NCBI GenBank assembly: GCA_021234155.1
Contig: JAJEKV010000005.1
Span: 6,739,216-6,803,215, forward strand
Direction: 5' to 3'
Source: Isoetes taiwanensis
Taxonomy: Eukaryota > Streptophyta > Lycopodiopsida > Isoetales > Isoetaceae
DNA: 64,000 nt
Shown piece after piece: positions 34,554 through 46,084 of this stretch. Numbering within the stretch: the stretch's first letter is position 1; each line of letters opens with the position of its first letter. The notes under the pieces were generated by a model. The model was given only the letters and a program-made list of their open reading frames with translations, did no database searches and had not been told where the DNA came from. The translations under genes were made by a program, and so were the position numbers.

Positions 34554-35406
34554 AAGACAAAAGAGAGGTGAAGAGAGATGAGAGAGAAAGAGGGAGAGAG
34601 GAGAAGAGAGAGAGAGAGAGAGAGGAGAGAGAGACAAAGAGAGAGTAGAGGGAGGGAGAGAGAGAGGAGAGGAGGAGAGAGAAGAGAGGGAAGGGAGAGG
34701 GGAGAGAGAGGGGAAAAAAAGGAGAGGGGAGGGAGAGAGAAGAGAGAGAGGGAGAGGGAGGAGAGCAAAGAGCTTAGGAGAGAGAGGAGAGAGAAGAGAG
34801 AAAGGGGAGAGGGAGGAGAGAGGAGAGAGAGAGGAAAAAGGCTAAAATGGGTGGCTTTGATAATGACCAAAGTCCCAATGTTCTTAAACAGGCAGGTCTC
34901 CCATGCCTAGAAAGGGAAAAGAAGAGAGAGGAGAGAGAGAGAGAGGAGAGAGAAAGGAGAGAGAGAAGGAGAGGGGAAGAGAGAGGAGAGAGAAGGAGAG
35001 AGGAGGGAGAAAGAGAGAGAAGAGAGGGAGAGAGAGGAGAGAGAGAAGAAGAAAAAGAAGAGAGACATGGGAAGAGACATTTTAGTTTAATTTATAAAGA
35101 GAGACTACCAGCCCTATAAAACAAAAGATTATTTTAGAGAGAATTTCTCACTGAGGAGAGAGAGAGGAGGAAGAGGAAAGAGACAAGCAGGAGAGGGGAG
35201 AGAGAGCAAGGAGAGGGAGCCAGAGAGACAGAGGAGGAGAGAGGAGAGGAGAGAGGGAGAGAGAGAAGAGAGAAAGGACAGAGGAAAGAAGAGAGGAAGA
35301 GGAGGAGAGAGGAGAGGAAAGAGGAAGATAGAGGAGGGAGGAAGAGAGGAGAGAGGAGAGAGAGGAAAGAAGAGAGAGGAGAGAGATGAGAGAGAGAGGA
35401 GAGAGA

Positions 35407-35440
<34 letters not shown>

Positions 35441-35790
35441 GAGGAACAGAGAGAGGGGAGAAATAGAGAGAGAGGAGAGAGGAAAGTGGAGAGAGAGAGA
35501 GGAGTAGGAGAAGAGAGGGAAGAGAGACAAAGAAAAGAGGAGAGAGAGAGAGGAGAGAGAGAGAAGAGAGGAGAGAGAGAGGAAGAGAGGAGAGAGAAAG
35601 GAGAGGGACAAAAGAGAGAGAGGAGAGAAGAGAGGGATGGAGGAAGGAGGGATGAGAGAGGGAAGAGAGAGAGAGAGATAGAGAGAGAGAGGGAGAGAGA
35701 GAAGAGAGGAGAGATAGGAGAGAGGAAGATGAAGGGGAGACAGAGAGAAACGACCGAGAAAGTTTGAGCCTACAGCGGGAGAGAGAGGGC
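34203..35790 (+). repeat. GA-rich polypurine tracts
   Basis: Two purine tracts on plus (34203-34840 and 34915-35065, then 35150-35790) with short unique spacers at 34840-34915 and 35070-35150. The internal module is present at about 34425-34505 and 35455-35490. No gene. Confidence 0.88.
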
Positions 35791-35799
35791 AAAGAAAAG

Positions 35800-36860
35800 A
35801 GGGGAAGTTTGTTGTTTTTTACATCCGAGAAGGGAACTCAGACAACTTCCTTGCCAGTACGGGGATGCTACAAAAAGGAAGGGGCACCGTCAAAAGTTGA
35901 ATTTAATGGGCTAAAAATATATATATAATATTTTTTATATATAATTTTTTTTTTTTTTTTGTCTGTCCGAATTTTTAGCCGTGTGAAAGGAAAAAAGAAA
36001 AAGAAAAATAGAGGGTTTTTATGCTTGGGTGTCAAGAGGCCGCCGCATTCCCTTTAAACAAAAAGCCTAAAACAGTTGTCCAAAGTCCCATGTCTTTGAT
36101 GACATGCAGCCGCCGTAGAATATTCCAACGATAATAAAAAATACTCGGCAGACGGCGTACACGGTGCCCGAAGGGAAGTCCTGCCCCCAGTGACCCAGCC
36201 TTCAAAACAGGGCATGAAGGGTTTCCAACAGAAGAGAGAAGAAATCGGGAATAGGGGAGACAGGTAAATGTCCAAATAATATATTTTTAAAGATTTGTGT
36301 GGTAGTGACAAACTCCACCCCCAGAAAAGCAGTTCTCGGTAAAAATCAAATTGACTGTCTGAATGTTGACGCCCGTGGCCTTCGCGCCACATTTTTATTT
36401 CTGAATAATTTGGAAAATTTTGGTTTATCTCTCATTCAACCTCGAGACCCGCCCCCAAACCCCGCACTTTTTATCTCACACAAAATATGACAGTCACACA
36501 AAGGACAGATAGAAGTCCATAGCTTAGTTATAAGGGGCCATAATGTTTATCTGAAAATTTTTGTAGAGTCCCCCCTATCTTTTCCCCATACAAAACAAAT
36601 AAACTATTAATAAAAACACGAGGATACGCGCCACGTGGTGCGATCTGATGCCCCTCCCTTTTCCAAATCATCTAAAATTTTATGCAGCATGGTGGATTCG
36701 AAGACAACTACAGCCCCCAACCCCCCTGCAGCCACTCAAGCGGCACCAGAACAAACCAGTCCAGCTTAGACGCCATTGGGCCAATGGAAATACCGATTAC
36801 TGATCCGATTGTGACGGGGCCGCCGAATAAAGCACGTAGAGACCATCCGGGACACTAAGA
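35800..36860 (+). other. Unique and decayed Helitron sequence, no gene
   Basis: A long T run lies at about 35946-35960. 36590-36740 is a degraded type I 5' domain with a G-box (36632-36637) and a broken B box near 36690. Minus frame 36054-36392 has no recognisable domain. Confidence 0.5.
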
Positions 36861-36861
36861 G

Positions 36862-36869
36862 TTATCCGG

Positions 36870-36900
<31 letters not shown>

Positions 36901-37570
36901 AGAGAGAAGGAAGAACGTTTGTGCAGAATAGACACGAATATATCCGGGGAAATAGAGAGATAGAGAGAGAGAGAAGGAAAGGTTCTGAGAGATTGAAGGG
37001 TTGAGAGAGAGATTTCTAAATTTTTCCATGCATTGCCTTTGGTGAGAGAAAAGAAAGATTGAAATGAGGAAAGAGATCTGTAACGCTCCACTACGGAGTG
37101 TATCAATAAATCACTTAACCAATGGCCGCCTTTATATTTGGTGAAATATATATCATTATATAAACTGATTCGTATAGATGTTTTCTTTAATAGCTATGAT
37201 GATTATTCATAATTACGATTCTGATTATTATAATCATAAATTCGTAGACATGTTTTGTTACTATCATCGTGATGATGAGGATGACAAAAATGTCAAAAAC
37301 GATAATGATAGTCCCTAGAGAGAGGAGGAGATAGGAGAGAACCCAACATGACGAGAGAAGAGGGAAAGATAGAGGGGGGGAGAGCGTCGGGGGGAGAGAG
37401 AGGAAAGAGGAGAGAGAAGAGAGGAGAGAGGAGAGAGAGAGAAGAGAGGAGAGAGATAGAGAGAGAGAGGGAAGAGAAGTAGGAATAGCTGAGTTAGAGA
37501 GAGAGAGAGAGAGCTACTAGAGAGAGAGAGAGAAAAGAGAGAGAGAGAGAGTAGGTAAGAGAGAGAGAGA
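36862..37570 (+). repeat. Short GA tracts around AT-rich sequence
   Basis: GA runs at 36862-36908 and about 37318-37578 bracket AT-rich unique DNA (37090-37315) that contains no gene I can recognise. Confidence 0.7.
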
Positions 37571-37604
37571 GAGAGAGCACATGGGTGGGTTCAAACAGCA
37601 ACAA

Positions 37605-38105
37605 TAACCTGAAGCTGGTGATGTAGGTCACCGAGGCGGGGCCATCGTCAACGGAGCCAAGGAGCAGGCCGTGACGACACGGCCCCGCCCTTTTCTAGTC
37701 TAATATCCATTATAATAAAGAAATACCGCACTAACGAATAACTCCGCCCCCATCGCCAGTCCAGTGAGCGGAAGCCACTTGGCGTGATCCGGACTGGCCC
37801 TTTTACAGAAAGAATTGTCTGAAACGTCCATTTGCCCTTGTTTTATGGCAATCCCAGTCCTCCCCCTTTTTCCAACCAGTGCATTAAAATTTTATGTTGC
37901 ATGGTGGATTCTTATGTTTAAACACAAGTTAATACAGCCATTTTGTACCCCTAAAGGTTTTAACACTAAGCCAAGCATTTCTTCTTCAAAACAAAATAGG
38001 AAGTCCATACTTAGTTGGCTGGGGCAATGGAACGGGCCCTTGGTTAATTTTAATGAAAAGAACTCGCCAATGATCCTAAGAGTGCCTTCGTCAAGAACCA
38101 CCAGT
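37605..38105 (+). mobile_element. Helitron 3' end, junction and type I 5' domain
   Basis: A GC-rich region, then GGCCCCGCCCTTTTCTAG ending at 37698, then TCTAATATCCATTATAATAA from 37699. The 5' domain resembles 5321 (actccgcccccatc, ttttatgttgcatggtggat). Its tRNA-like module is split by foreign bases and the HSE is lost near 38100. Confidence 0.65.
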
Positions 38106-40380
38106 CTAGAATAGAGAGAGCAGCAGGGAAAGATAAGAGAGGAGGAGAAGAGAGAGGACGGAGATGGAGGAGAGGAAGAGAAAAGGAGAAGAGAAGAGTT
38201 TAAAGTGGGTAGAAAAAGGAGATAAACTGTAGAGAGAGGGGGGAAAAAGGGGAGAGATAGAGAGAGAAGAGAGAGAAGAACGGAAAGGGGAGGGAGGGAG
38301 AGAGAGACTATTAAGAGGAGAGAAGGAAGAGAGTCAAAAGAGGGAATGGGGAAGAGAAAAAGGAGAGAGAACATTGGAAGAGAGAGGAAGAGGAAGAGGC
38401 AGAGAGGGAAGAGAGAAAGGGGAGAGTGCAAAGAGAAAGGAGAGAGAGAGAGAAGAGAGATAGAGACAGAGAGAAATAGAGAAAGGGGAGAGGGAAAGAG
38501 AGGAGAGAGAATGAAAAAAGATAAGAGAGAGAGAGAAAGAGAGAGAATTAGAATTTTAGAGAGAGAAGGAAAAAGGAGAGAAAAGAGAGAGGGGAGAAGA
38601 GAAGAGAGGAAAAAGAGATGTCAAAAAGAGAAGAGAGAGAAAAAAGAGAGAGACGGGAGGAATAGAGAGAGACGTTTAAGAGATGCATAGAGAGATGAGA
38701 AGAGCCTAGGAGAGGAGAGAGGAAGATTTTTATAGAGAGAGGAGAAGGAGAGAGGAGAGAGATAGGAGAGAATTATTAGAGGGAGAGAATTAAGAGGGAG
38801 GGATATAGAGAGAGGAGAGAGGAGAGAGGAGCTTAGAGGGAGACCATTGAGAGATAGAGAGAGAGAGGACAGAGGAGGGAGGAGAGAGAGAGGGGAGCCA
38901 GAGAAGAGAGAAATAAGAGAGAGAGGAGAGAGAGAAGAGGAAAGGGGGGAGAGAGAGGGTAAAGAAGAGGCGGAGAGAGAAGGGAGATAAGAGAGAGAGA
39001 GAGAGAAGAGGTCGACTGGAGAGAGAGAAGGAAGGGGAGAGAGAGAGGAGAAAGAAAGAGAGGAGAGAGAAAGTTTAGAAGAGAAGGAAAAGATAGAGAG
39101 AGAGGGAGAGAGAAGAGAGAGAGGAGAGAGTATTAAAAAAAAGGATAACCACAGAGAGAGAGGGGAGGAATAGATCTATTTCTTAGGAAGAGAAACAAAA
39201 GAGGAAAAAAGGGGGGAAAGAGAGAGAAGGAGAGGAGAGAGGAGAAGAAGAGAGAGAGACAAAAAGAGAGAAAGAGGGGAGAGAGAGAGAGAGGAAAGAA
39301 GAGAGAGAGAGAAGAGAGAGAAGATAGAGAAGAGAGAGGGAGAGATTCTCCTTCTGCTTAACAAAAGAAGAGAGAGAGGGAAAGATAGAGAGAGAGGAGA
39401 AAAAAAGAAAGGGTTACAATAGAGAGATGAAGAGAGAGGAGAGAGAAAGAAAAGGAACTCAGGGGTTCATAGAGAGGAGAGAGAAGAACTAAGAGAGACT
39501 CCGAGAGAAGATTCTTCTTCAACAAAATCGGGAAGGAAACTATGCAGAGGGATGGAGAGAGAGAGAGAGGAAGATAGAGATCCTATTAGAGAGGAGAGAG
39601 AGATGAGGAACGAAAGAGGGAGAGATGAGAGAAAGAAGAGGGGAGAAGAGAGAGGAGAAGATAGGAGGAGAGAAGAGAGGAGGAGAGAGGGGAGAGAGAG
39701 GAAGAGAGTAGAGGAGAGATAGAGAAAAGGAGAAGAGAGAGGAGAGAGAGAAGAGAGAGGGAGAGGGAGAGAGAGAGAGAGAAATTTTTTACAGAGATAG
39801 GAGAAAAGATAGAGAGGAAGAGAAGGAGAGAGAGACTGGAAAGAGAGAATGAGAGAGAGAGGAAAGAGACAAGAGGAAAGGATAAAGAGGAAAGAAAAGA
39901 GAAGAGAGAGAAGAAAAGAGAGAGAAAGAGGGGACTTGAGAGAGAGGGAGAGAAGAGAGAGAAAAAAATATCAAAAACCTTGGCGTTAGAGAGAGGAGAC
40001 TTTTTCAATGTCAAGAAGAGAGACAAAAGAGAGAGAGAGGCTCTGGAAAGAGAGAGGGAGAGAGAGAGAAGAGAAAGAGAGGACCGAAGCTGGAGGAGAG
40101 AGAAGAGAGGAGAGGAGGAAGAGAGCATTGAGGAGAGAAGAGAGAGAGAGGGAAAAGAAATGGGAGAGGGAAAAGAGAGGAGAAGAGAAGACAAAGAGAG
40201 AGAGAGAAAGAGAGGAGAGGGGAAAGAAAAAGAGGAGACTACAGGAGGAGAGAGAACTTAAAAACTTCAGAGGGAAGAGAGAGGAAAGCAGAGAGTACAA
40301 AAATTCTTTTCAGAAGAGAGAGGAGAGAGAAGACAAAAGCTCCAGAGAGAGAAAGAGAAGAGAGGGGAGAGAGCCCTCCG
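38105..40380 (+). repeat. GA-rich polypurine tract, about 2.3 kb
   Basis: Purine tract on plus, less pure than the earlier ones: scattered short AT-containing or C-containing breaks (39125-39190, 39345-39372, 39450-39545, 39960-40010). No gene. Confidence 0.85.
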
Positions 40381-40399
40381 CTCTACCTCTGAGAGAGAA

Positions 40400-41780
40400 G
40401 ACTGCAGATCCCCGCTTTTAAACTAAGGACTTTGGAGAAGCCCTTCTCTCTGTCTGTGGGGAAACCATGTGGAACACCCTACCACTTTCTCCGTCTAAAA
40501 CCTACCATCTCCTCCTTTCAGGCTGCCCTGAAAACGTAATGGCTCTTCTCACAGTTTTAATGCATGAGCACTAATCCTGAACAGTTGCTGTTATGTTGTT
40601 ACTATGTGTATTTTTATTATTTCCAATGTGGAGTGGATGATTTTTCGTGTTGTGAGTTGTGAGTAAAATTGGAGATCCAAGGAAAATTTTTTTTAAAATG
40701 CGCGAAGAGTTAAAATGCTTATAAGATTAAGCGGATTAGAAAATATCGCAAAGATACTCTAGGAGAGCCAAAATTTTTTAGAATTATCGGAATTAACTTA
40801 GAAAATTATTGCCCGCAAAGTGATTACCTTACCAATAGAAGTGACTCATGTAAAAATAGGAGAATTGAAGCCAAGTTTTTGAGATTGAGCCTAATGAAGG
40901 GAGGAAATGTCTCAAATAGAATGTTCTAGAATGTCCAAGAATCCTGGATAAACGGCAGGAAAGATAGTCATGAGTAAACACCTCACTTAAAAATAGAAAC
41001 CAGCCACTTAAAATAGAAGTTTTTTTAAAACTTTGCAAATGCTGAAATAGAATGTTGTAGTGAACCATTCCGGACCTTGAGGTAAGCTAACCTTCTAAAA
41101 ATAGAATTTTTCCCTAAAAATAGAAGGTTTTGAAACTTTGCAAATGTAGAAATAGAATGTTACAGGAAAATGATTTTATGCTCATTTTGAACAACAACAA
41201 ATCAAAAAAAATATTTTGAACCTGAAATTAAAAATAAAAGTTTTTTAAATGTTTTATGCTCTAAAAGAAGACGACGGAAGTTGCGAGCCTAATTAAAAAT
41301 AGAAATTCAAAAATATTTCGCCGACTCATGGGTGTACACCCACCCAGCCTCAAAAATAGAAAAATGTTCTAGAAAATAGAATGTGCTAGAATGTTCCAGA
41401 TGCTCGGAGGTAAAGCATCGCTAAAAAATAGAAAGTTTCCAATCTAAAATAGAAAGAGAAAGTTTCCTTTCAACTCAAAATAGAATGTTATAGGAAAAAT
41501 AGAAAGGTAAAGAGATCTAATTAAAATAGAAAAGTTTTAAAACTTTGCAAAAACCAAAAATAGAATGTTCCAAGCTCGTTCCAGATGCTCATAGGCATAC
41601 ATCACGGGCCTAAAAAATAGAAAGTTTCATGAAAAAATAGAAAGTGGATTGAAAACTTGCATGGACAAAAATAGAATATTAGAGGTGTCACTTTGGAATT
41701 GGAAAGTGTGTGATGGTATGATGGGTGTGTGTAAAAGTTTGGGTGAAAGTTTGCTTGAAACTGCACCAAAATAGAAAATA
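40400..41780 (+). repeat. Second AT-rich HSE minisatellite block
   Basis: 40400-40860 is unassigned unique sequence. From about 40900 the units are those of 10860-12400: aaaatagaaagttt, aactttgcaaatgct, aaaatagaatgttctagaat, agatgctca. They are heavily diverged, with blocks missing. No gene is visible; 41690-42020 is unassigned as well. Confidence 0.55.
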
Positions 41781-42024
41781 GCAGTTAGATGCTATGGGCA
41801 AAGTGTGAGTATGTTACTATGAATGATACTTTGGTTGGTACCGAAATAGAAAGTTGAGCAAGATGTGTGAATAATACTTTCTGGAGGTGATAAGGTCCTC
41901 CAGATTGGAAGAAAGGGATGTGAGTTCCCATTTGAAAGATCCTCATAGGTGATACTTGGAATTGGGGTCCCTTTTGATGATAGAGGACTCATGAAATGAT
42001 AGCCAGGCAGTTGGTAATGGATAG

Positions 42025-43030
42025 AGAGAGGGAGGGAGAGAGAGAGGAGAGCATAGAGGAGAGGGAAGAGAGAGAAGACGAGAGAGAAGAGACATGGGGA
42101 GGGAAAAGAAGAGAGAGGAGGAGAGAAGAGAGGGAGGAGCATCAAAGAGAGAGAGAGGAAAGAAGATAGGAGGAGAGGAGAGAGAGAGGGGAAAGAAGAG
42201 AGAGAAGAGAGAGAGGAGGAGGGAGAAGAGAGATGAGAGAAGAGGAGAGAGAGAGAGGAGAAGAGAGAGAGGAGAAAGGAGAAAAAAGAGAGAGAGAAAG
42301 AGAGAGAGAGAGGGAGAGAGAAAAAGAGAGAAGAGAGAGAAGGGGAGAGAAGGAAAAAGAGAGGAGAGAGAAGAGAGAGAGAAGAGTCTTTATAAAGAGA
42401 GAGAGAGAGAGAGAGAAAAGAGAGAGAGAGAGGAAAAGAGAGAGAGAGAGAGAGGAAAGACAATAAGAGCAGGAGAAGAGAAAGAGAGAGAAGCGAGAGA
42501 GAGAGAGAAAGAGAGACAAAGAGAGAGAGGAGAAAAAGAGAGAGGAAAGAGAGAGAGGAGGAAGAGAAAGAGAGGAAAGAGAGAGGGAGAAGAGAGAGAG
42601 AAGAGAGAGAGGAGGAAGAGAAGAGAGGGGAGAGAAAGAAAGGGAGAAGAGAGAGAGAGAGAGAGGAGAGAGAAGAGAGAAGAGAGATGATAGAGAAACG
42701 TAGGAGATGGAGAGAGGAGAGGGGAGAAGGGTGGGAGATAAAAGAGTGAGAGAAGAGAGAGATGAGAGAGGGAAGAGAGAGAAGAGAGTTCGAAGAGAGA
42801 GGGAGGAGAGAGAAGAGAGAGAAAATAGAGAAGAGATAAGGGATTGGAGAGAGAAGAGAGAGAGAGAAGATAGAGGAGAGAGAGAGAGGAAGAGAGAAAG
42901 AGAAAAAGAGAGAGAGAAAGAAAAAGAGAAAGAGGAGAGAGAGAGAGAGAATAGAGAGAGAGAATAGAGAGAAGAGAGAAGAGAGAAGAGAGAGAATAGA
43001 GAGTAGAGAGAGAAGGGGAGAGAGAGAGGA
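42025..43030 (+). repeat. GA-rich polypurine tract, about 1 kb
   Basis: Purines on plus with only isolated pyrimidines. Starts after a unique stretch and leads into a 3' module. Confidence 0.88.
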
Positions 43031-43037
43031 GAGAGAG

Positions 43038-43440
43038 ATGCTACAAAAGGGAAATGGGGTCCAAATCGAGGCGAGGCCGAGGAGAAGAGAGGAATACTAG
43101 AAAAAGAAGGGCATGGGTGGGAGAAGATAGAATCATAGATAATTACCAAGGGCATGTGAAGAGAAAAAGAGAGAGAAGAAAAAGAAAGTCGCCCGCCATC
43201 GAAAGCCCTTTCTAGTCTAATATAATAAAAATAGAGAGAAGAGAGAAGAGAGAAGAGAGAGAATAGAGAAATAGATCCAACTCAAAAAGCTCCCAAGTTT
43301 GGTGAACAAAATTGCTACAAACCCGGGAAATGGACTTGAAAATCGACAAGGCAAACCCCACCCCTTACCACTACAGTCAAGCAAAAATTTCTTGAAAAAA
43401 TGGAAGTTCACATATAGTTAAGAGTGAGGCCCAAATAATT
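43038..43440 (+). mobile_element. Helitron 3' end, junction and type II 5' domain
   Basis: gatgctacaaaagggaaatg, ggggtccaaatcgaggcgag and atactagaaaaagaagggca mark the 3' module. CTAG ends at 43215 and TCTAATATAATAAAA starts at 43216. The 5' domain is short and GA-invaded, with a decayed reversed tRNA-like module at about 43333-43385. Confidence 0.65.
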
Positions 43441-44320
43441 CAAGGATGTTCTAGGATGTTCTAGAATTTTCTAGATCTAATTGGAATCTTCTAGAAACTT
43501 CTAGAATGTGATGGAATTTTCTACCATCCAATGTCTAAAAATAGAAAGTTTTGTGAAACTTTGCAAACAATTTAAGGATGAACCCTCTAGGATGTTCCGA
43601 ATAGCTCTAGAATGTTCTATAATCTTGAAAAGAATGTCACATATAGTTAAGAATGTCCAAAGAATCTTCAAGAATATCCTAAAATGTTCTAGAATGTTCT
43701 AGATTGAGTGTGGAATCTTCTAGAAACTTCTAGAAATGTCATGGAATCTTTCAATGTCTAAAAATAGAAGTTTTTTTTTGAAACTTTGCAAATGCTTAAA
43801 ATAGAATGTTGTGGATGTTCCAATAGCTCATGGGAATGCATATAATCTTCTAGAATGTCTTGGAATGTCCTAGAAAATAGAAATCCAAAATGTTTGCAAA
43901 TGCTCAAAGTAAGGAATGTTCCTAGAAATAGAAAGTTTCAATCTAAAAATAGAAAGTTTTTTTGAAACTTTGCAAATGCTCAAAATAGAATGTGGTGGAA
44001 TGTTCCAGTGATGCTCATGGGTAAGCATCTCACTAAAAAATAGAAAGTTTAGGTTTAAAAATAGAAAGTTTTTTTAAACTTTGCAAATGCTCAAAATAAA
44101 ATGTTCCAGATGCTCATGGTAAACCATCTAGTCTAGAAAAAAAGAAAAGTTTTTTGAAACTTTGCAAATGCTCAAAATAGAATATTGGAGGAATGTTTTG
44201 ATGATCATGGGTGTGATGGGTATGATAAAAATAGAAAGTTCACATGGGTGAAAAATAGAAAGTTTTCTTTAAATTGGTAGTAAAAAACTCAAACAAAATA
44301 TGAGTGATGCTATACAACCA
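43440..44320 (+). repeat. Third AT-rich HSE minisatellite block
   Basis: Clear tandem units of about 100-240 bp. A larger repeat spans 43441-43530 and 43655-43765, each with ggaatcttctagaaacttct. Two perfect five-unit HSE arrays lie at 43484-43506 and 43713-43735 (GAA-tc-TTC-ta-GAA-ac-TTC-ta-GAA). Later units carry aaatagaaagtttttttgaa and aactttgcaaatgctcaaaa. Confidence 0.7.
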
Positions 44321-44324
44321 TCTA

Positions 44325-44879
44325 GAGAGAAGCACCCAAGAGAGGAAAAAGAGAGAGAGAAACAGAGAGAATGCTCAAAATAGAAAATTCCGAGATACTT
44401 TGAAGAGAGCAAGGTGAAAAATGATAGGAGGAGAGAGAGGAGAGGAGAACTTTTAGGGAGAAGACAGAGAGAGTAGAGAGACCTGGGGATGGGTGAGAGA
44501 GAGAGAGGAGGAGAAGAGAGGGAAGAAGAGAGAGAGAGAGAGAGGAGAAGGAGAGAGAGAAGAGAGAGAAGAGAGAAGAGAGAGGAGAGAGAGGAGGAGA
44601 GAAGGAGATGAGAGAGAGAGAGATGAGAGAGGGAGGAGAGAGAAGAGAGAGGGAGGAGAGAGAAAAGAGAGAAGAGAGAGGAAAGGAGGAGAGAGAAGAG
44701 AGAAGAGGAGAGAGAGAGAGAGGAAAGAGAGAGGAGAGAGGAGAGAGAGAAGAGAGGAAAGAGAGAGAAGGAGAGAAGAAGAGGAGGGAGAGAGGAGAGA
44801 AGAGATGAGAGAGAGAAGAGAGAGAGAAGAGAAGGAAGAGAGAGAGAGAGAGAAGAGAGAGGAGAGAAGAGGAGAGAGA

Positions 44880-44910
<31 letters not shown>

Positions 44911-44981
44911 GAGGAGAAGAGAGAGGAGAGAGAGGAGAGAGAGAGAAGAGAGGAAAGAGAGAGAAGGAGAAGAAGGAGAGG

Positions 44982-45012
<31 letters not shown>

Positions 45013-45616
45013 GAAGGAGGGAGAGAAGAGAGAAGAGAGATGAAGAGAAGAGGGAGAGGAGAGAGAGAGGAGAGAGAGAGAAGAGAAAGAGATAGAGAAG
45101 AGAGAAGAGAGAGGAAAGGAGAGAGAGAAAGGAGAGAGAGAGAGAAAGAGAGATGAGAGAGAGGGAGGAGAGAGAGTTTTCAAAAAGAAAAAGAGAGAAG
45201 AAAGGGGAGGAAAGAGAATAGAGAGCAGAGAGAGGGGAGAAGGGGAGGAGAGAGAAGAGAGAGGAGAGAGGGAGGAGAGGGGGAAGAGAGGGAAGAGAGA
45301 GAAGAGAGTTCAAGAGAGAGAGGAGAGAGAGAGAAGAGAGAGAAAAAGAGAAAAGAGAGAAGGAAGATTGGGAGAGAGAGAAGATAGAGGAGAGAGAGCG
45401 GAGAGAGCGAGAAGAGAAAAGAGAGAGAGGAAAGAGAAAAGAAAGAATAGAGAGAGAGAGAGAATAGAGAGAAAGAGAGAGAGAGAGAGAGAAGAGAGAG
45501 AATAGAGAGTAGAGAGAGAAGGAGAGAGAGAGAAGAGAAAGGAAAAGAGAAAAGAGTTAAGGGGAGAGAGAGCCAGGCCGAGAGAGGAGAGAAGAGGAGA
45601 GAGAGGAAAGAGGAGA

Positions 45617-45647
<31 letters not shown>

Positions 45648-45865
45648 GAGAGAGAGGAGAGAGGAGAGAGAGGAGAGAGAAGAGAAGAAGAAAAGAAGAG
45701 AAAGGAGAAAGAAGAGAGAGAAAAGAGGAGATAGAGAAGAGAGGACAGAAAAGAGGAGAGAGAGGGGAGAGAGGAGACAGAGAGGAGAGGAGAGAGAAAG
45801 AGAAAAGAGAGAGAGGAGAGAGAGAGAATAGAGGGAAGAGAGAGGAGAGAGAGAGAGAGAGAGAA

Positions 45866-45950
<85 letters not shown>
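44325..45950 (+). repeat. GA-rich polypurine tract, about 1.6 kb
   Basis: Purine tract on plus with a long perfect (GA)n run at about 45872-45947. It is followed at 45950-46060 by a damaged 3' module (AGGCCGAGCCGAGGAAAGG) without CTAG. Confidence 0.9.
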
Positions 45951-46084
45951 CAGGGTGGCCAAAGAAGGGCGTAGGAGAGGAGAGAGGCCGAGCCGAGGAA
46001 AGGAGCAAAAGAAAAGGGGGGAGAGAGAGGAGAAAGGGAAGAGGGTAAGGAAAAGAGAAGGAGACAGTCCTGTCCCAGGTAAAG

